This document shows positions 61,184-64,000 of a DNA stretch of 64,000 nt, one piece after another. Made by a program: the position numbers and the translations under genes. The notes under the pieces are model-generated. The model had not been told where the DNA came from, made no database searches, and saw only the letters and a program-made list of their open reading frames with translations. The stretch covers positions 806,001-870,000 of the forward strand of contig CP080408.1 of NCBI GenBank assembly GCA_019448215.1, in the 5' to 3' direction. Within the stretch, counting starts at the first letter, position 1; every line of letters begins with the position of its first letter. The DNA is from Thalassovita mediterranea (GTDB taxonomy: Bacteria > Pseudomonadota > Alphaproteobacteria > Caulobacterales > Hyphomonadaceae).

Positions 61184-62065
61184 TCAATCCTTCTTGCGCG
61201 GCTTGAGCTTGCGCATGAGGCCTTCCTGCACAGTCGAGGCAACGAGTTTGCCGTCGCGCGTATAGATGAGGCCGCGATTATAGGAGCGGCCATTACCCGC
61301 CTTGGGGCTATCCATCGCGTAGAGCAGCCACTCATCTGCGCGCACCGGCGCGTGGAACCAGATGGCGTGATCGAGGCTGGCGGTCATCAGTTCCTTGTTA
61401 ATCCAGTGCAAGCCATGCGGGCGCAGGCTGGAGCCAAGGAGGTTCATGTCGCTAGCCCAGGCCACGAGGCAGTGCTGCATCGCAGGCGACGCCTCGACCT
61501 TTCCGTCGGTGCGGAACCAGACATAGTTCACGTCTGACTTCGGCTTTGGATTGAACGGGTTGAGACCGCTGATTTCCTTCATCTCGAAGGGCTGTGGGCG
61601 CATCCAGTGTTTCAGCTGTTCGTCCGAGATCTTGTCCTTGAACTGCTCGGCAAGCTGCTGGCGGGACATGAGCTCTTCAGGCTGTTTGACCTCTGGCATC
61701 TCATGCTGGTGGTCCCAGCCATCCTCGTGAACATGGAAGGAGGCCGACATGTTGAGGATCTGCTGGCCGTGCTGGATGGCAACGACGCGGCGGGTGGTGA
61801 AGCTGCCGCCATCGCGGGAGCGGTCGACCTCGTAGATGATCGGGATTTTCGGATCGCCCGGCCGGATGAAATAGGCGTGCAGGGAGTGGCAGAGGCGGTC
61901 TTCACCAACCGTGCGATAGGCCGAAGCGAGCGCCTGCGCGATCACCTGCCCGCCATAGACACGCTCACGTCCGGCCTCTTCGTCAGGAGTGATACCCCGA
62001 AAGAGGTCAACCTCGAGACGCTCGACATCGAGAAGTTCTAACAAACCGGAAACGGCATCTGTCAT
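61184..62065 (-). CDS. tesB: Acyl-CoA thioesterase II
   Basis: 293-residue double-hotdog thioesterase that frees fatty acids from acyl-CoA. Seen: LEVDLFRGITPDEEAGRERV, GGQVIAQALASAYRTV, SLHAYFIRPGDPKIPIIYEV, SRDGGSFTTRRVVAIQHGQ in the first domain; ASDMNLLGSSLRPHGLHW, ASLDHAIWFHAPVRADEW and RSYNRGLIYTRDGKLVAS in the second. Length and order are those of TesB. It is divergent from an acyl-CoA synthetase, so both ends of the acyl-CoA pool are handled here. Confidence 0.95.
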   Translation of the reverse strand: MTDAVSGLLELLDVERLEVDLFRGITPDEEAGRERVYGGQVIAQALASAYRTVGEDRLCHSLHAYFIRPGDPKIPIIYEVDRSRDGGSFTTRRVVAIQHGQQILNMSASFHVHEDGWDHQHEMPEVKQPEELMSRQQLAEQFKDKISDEQLKHWMRPQPFEMKEISGLNPFNPKPKSDVNYVWFRTDGKVEASPAMQHCLVAWASDMNLLGSSLRPHGLHWINKELMTASLDHAIWFHAPVRADEWLLYAMDSPKAGNGRSYNRGLIYTRDGKLVASTVQEGLMRKLKPRKKD

Positions 62066-62196
62066 ATTCGATCGTCTTTCCCATCAGACCTTAACCAAGG
62101 CGCGCTTATCACTCCCGGCGGTGACTGAAAACAGGCGCGCCGGAGAGAAGCAGCGAGAACAGACTGCACCCCCGCGCGCCAGAGGCAAGGGTGTTG

Positions 62197-63987
62197 ATGG
62201 TGATGAGACTGCTCAAATCTGCCGTGCGTGAGGCCAAAACTGTGCGCATCCTCCTGCGCGCGAAGAAATGGCTCGACCCGATCACGAATGAATCGACCGA
62301 ACTTCTGGCCGATGATCTCGAGGCCGCTGTTGATTCCTACCGCGAAAACCTTGCCTTCATCTTCGAAGGACGGACAACCAGCTACGGCGAGCTGGACGAG
62401 CAGGCCAACCGCTTCGCCCATTGGGGCCTTGAGCAAGGCCTGAAGGCGGGCGACACGGTCGCGCTCTTCATGGAAAACCGGCCTGACTATGTCGCGGCCT
62501 GGTATGGCCTGTCCAAGATTGGCGTCGTGAGCGCGCTGGTGAATTCAAACCTGACCGGCGAGGCACTGGTTCATTCGCTGAAGACGGTTGAGCCGAAACT
62601 GATCATTACGGGCGCCGAACAGGACCGCGCGATGCGCTCGCTGGAAATGGTGCAGGTCCGCCAGCCGGTCTGGACGCTTGGCGGGGAGGTGGGCACACCG
62701 CTCGATAGTGAGCTGGCAGGTCAGTCTTCTGAGCGCCCGGACCGCAGTCACCGCGCACATCTCACCAATGCCGATATCGGCTTCTATTTCTACACATCCG
62801 GCACAACCGGCCTGCCCAAGGCTGCGAAGATGTCGATCGCGCGCGTGCGCAACATGATGCGCAGCTTCATCTCGCCGCTTGAGATGGGCGAGAAGGACCG
62901 GGTCTATATCACCCTGCCGCTCTATCACGGCACCGGCGGTCTCTGCGCCGTGGGTATCGCGCTCTATACAGGTGCCTCGGTCCTGCTGCGGGAGAAATTC
63001 TCTGCCAGCCGCTTCTGGAATGATTGCGCCGATTTCGGCGTGACCACGATTGTCTATATCGGTGAGCTCTGCCGCTATCTTCTGAACCAGCCTGCCCATG
63101 CCAAGGAGCGCAAGCACAAGGTCCGCAAGGGCTTTGGCAATGGCCTGCGCCCGGAGATCTGGGGCAAGTTCAAGTCCCGCTTCAAGATCCCGACCATGAT
63201 CGAGTTCTATGGCTCGACCGAAGGCAATGTGAAGCTGATGAATTTTGACGGCGAGACCGGCGCCTGCGGTCGCATCCCGCCTTACGCCGCGAAATACTTC
63301 GACCATATCGCCTTTGTGAAAGTCGATCCGGAAACCGAAACGCCGCTTCGCGATGAAGATGGCCGTTGCATCCGCGCCGGACGCGGCGAGACGGGCGAAG
63401 CCCTCGGCCGTATTGGCGAGGACATGACGACCCGTTTCGAGGGCTATCACGACAAGCGCGCGTCCGAAGCCAAGATACTTCGCAATGTCTTCGAAGAGGG
63501 CGATGCCTGGTTCCGGACCGGCGACCTGCTGCGCCAGGGTGATCATGGCTATATCTACTTCGTCGACCGACTTGGGGACACGTATCGCTGGAAAGGCGAG
63601 AACGTCTCCACCAATGAGGTCGCCGACGCGCTGGCCGGTGTGCCGGGCGTTGAGACGGCGAATGTCTATGGCGTGCCGATCCCGGGGACGGACGGCAAAG
63701 CCGGCATGGCGTCTATCACCACCAGCGGCTATCTCGATTACAAGGACGTGCTGGACAAGCTGTCGTCTCGCCTGCCGAAATATGCGGTGCCCGTTTTCAT
63801 CCGCGAACAGCAGGAAGCCTCGACGACGACGACCTTCAAGTATCGCAAGAGCGACCTTGTGAAGGACGGTTTCGATCCTGAGCGCGCCGGTGAGAAAGTC
63901 TGGTACTTCGACTCCGAGACCGGGACGTACGAACTGGTGACGCCAGAGACCTATAAGAAGATCGCGTCGGGTGGGGTGAAGTTCTAG
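62197..63987 (+). CDS. Long/very-long-chain acyl-CoA synthetase (FATP-like)
   Basis: 596-residue AMP-forming ligase. Phosphate loop FYFYTSGTTGLPKAAKMS, IEFYGSTEGNVKLMNFDG, RTGDLLRQGDHGYIYFVDRL and GDTYRWKGENVSTNEVADAL place it in the FATP/SLC27-like group of fatty acyl-CoA synthetases rather than classical FadD. The C-terminal catalytic lysine is in TTTFKYRKSDLVKDG. In-frame GTG (62191), ATG (62197) and ATG (62203) are possible starts; AAGG at 62187-62190 favours 62197. It is divergent from tesB. Confidence 0.93.
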   Translation: MVMRLLKSAVREAKTVRILLRAKKWLDPITNESTELLADDLEAAVDSYRENLAFIFEGRTTSYGELDEQANRFAHWGLEQGLKAGDTVALFMENRPDYVAAWYGLSKIGVVSALVNSNLTGEALVHSLKTVEPKLIITGAEQDRAMRSLEMVQVRQPVWTLGGEVGTPLDSELAGQSSERPDRSHRAHLTNADIGFYFYTSGTTGLPKAAKMSIARVRNMMRSFISPLEMGEKDRVYITLPLYHGTGGLCAVGIALYTGASVLLREKFSASRFWNDCADFGVTTIVYIGELCRYLLNQPAHAKERKHKVRKGFGNGLRPEIWGKFKSRFKIPTMIEFYGSTEGNVKLMNFDGETGACGRIPPYAAKYFDHIAFVKVDPETETPLRDEDGRCIRAGRGETGEALGRIGEDMTTRFEGYHDKRASEAKILRNVFEEGDAWFRTGDLLRQGDHGYIYFVDRLGDTYRWKGENVSTNEVADALAGVPGVETANVYGVPIPGTDGKAGMASITTSGYLDYKDVLDKLSSRLPKYAVPVFIREQQEASTTTTFKYRKSDLVKDGFDPERAGEKVWYFDSETGTYELVTPETYKKIASGGVKF

Positions 63988-64000
63988 CTGGCCGCCCCCT

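Overview
The window is about 64 kb of high-GC bacterial chromosome. Gene content and protein style point to an alphaproteobacterium, most likely Hyphomonadaceae/Caulobacterales-like: a phaR/phbB pair, a CC0125/CC1285-type lipoprotein, the order ffh - chorismate mutase - rpsP, OxyR, metX-metW, DUF985/DUF2164/DUF3072 proteins and many small exported lipoproteins. The family assignment is inference from protein resemblance. No rRNA, CRISPR array, complete insertion sequence or prophage was seen. Two tRNAs (Arg-CCT, Leu-CAA) and one TPP riboswitch are present.

Layout. 0-10.7 kb: the 3' part of acnA, a DUF1223 protein, PHB metabolism (phaR, phbB), a nuclease-like lipoprotein, tRNA-Arg, kynureninase divergent from an exported alpha/beta hydrolase, a lactonase-like lipoprotein, and hisI coupled to a CoA-transferase. 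10.7-20 kb: HMG-CoA-lyase-type enzyme, SDR, DUF985-gloB, a methyltransferase, an orphan P-II protein, metX-metW, hisC-tyrC. 20-28.9 kb: envelope and membrane proteins (ExoD, DsbB, DUF3429), tRNA-Leu flanked by a direct repeat, lpdA, then rpsP, chorismate mutase and ffh. 29-38.6 kb: OxyR, a dicarboxylate symporter, a GT39 glycosyltransferase, fhs and small conserved proteins.

38.6-40.5 kb is a repeat-dense stretch with no convincing gene apart from slyX. It holds a 160-bp element with terminal inverted repeats (second copy at 26.3 kb), a 37-bp palindromic element (another copy at 11.75 kb), an unidentified highly structured element of about 430 bp, and two adjacent perfect hairpins. Next to it, 40.5-42.06 kb is an AT-richer patch behind thiC carrying a small unknown protein, a RusA-like resolvase and an AHJR-like nuclease/HEPN protein. 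This is the best candidate for an accessory, possibly defensive, module.

42-64 kb: thiC with its riboswitch, an arylamine N-acetyltransferase, two paralogous secreted four-cysteine proteins of unknown function, exported hydrolases, a secreted metallopeptidase behind two TACA-N2-TGTA operators, SDR/DLH genes, and a LuxR-type regulator fused to an alpha/beta hydrolase that has lost its catalytic Ser and His. These are followed by an EF-hand protein, MAPEG, ArsC-like, NAGPA-like, an ABC-F ATPase, tesB and an acyl-CoA synthetase. Most of the window is housekeeping metabolism in short operons with overlapping starts and stops. Four convergent gene pairs share a single CTAG as both stop codons.
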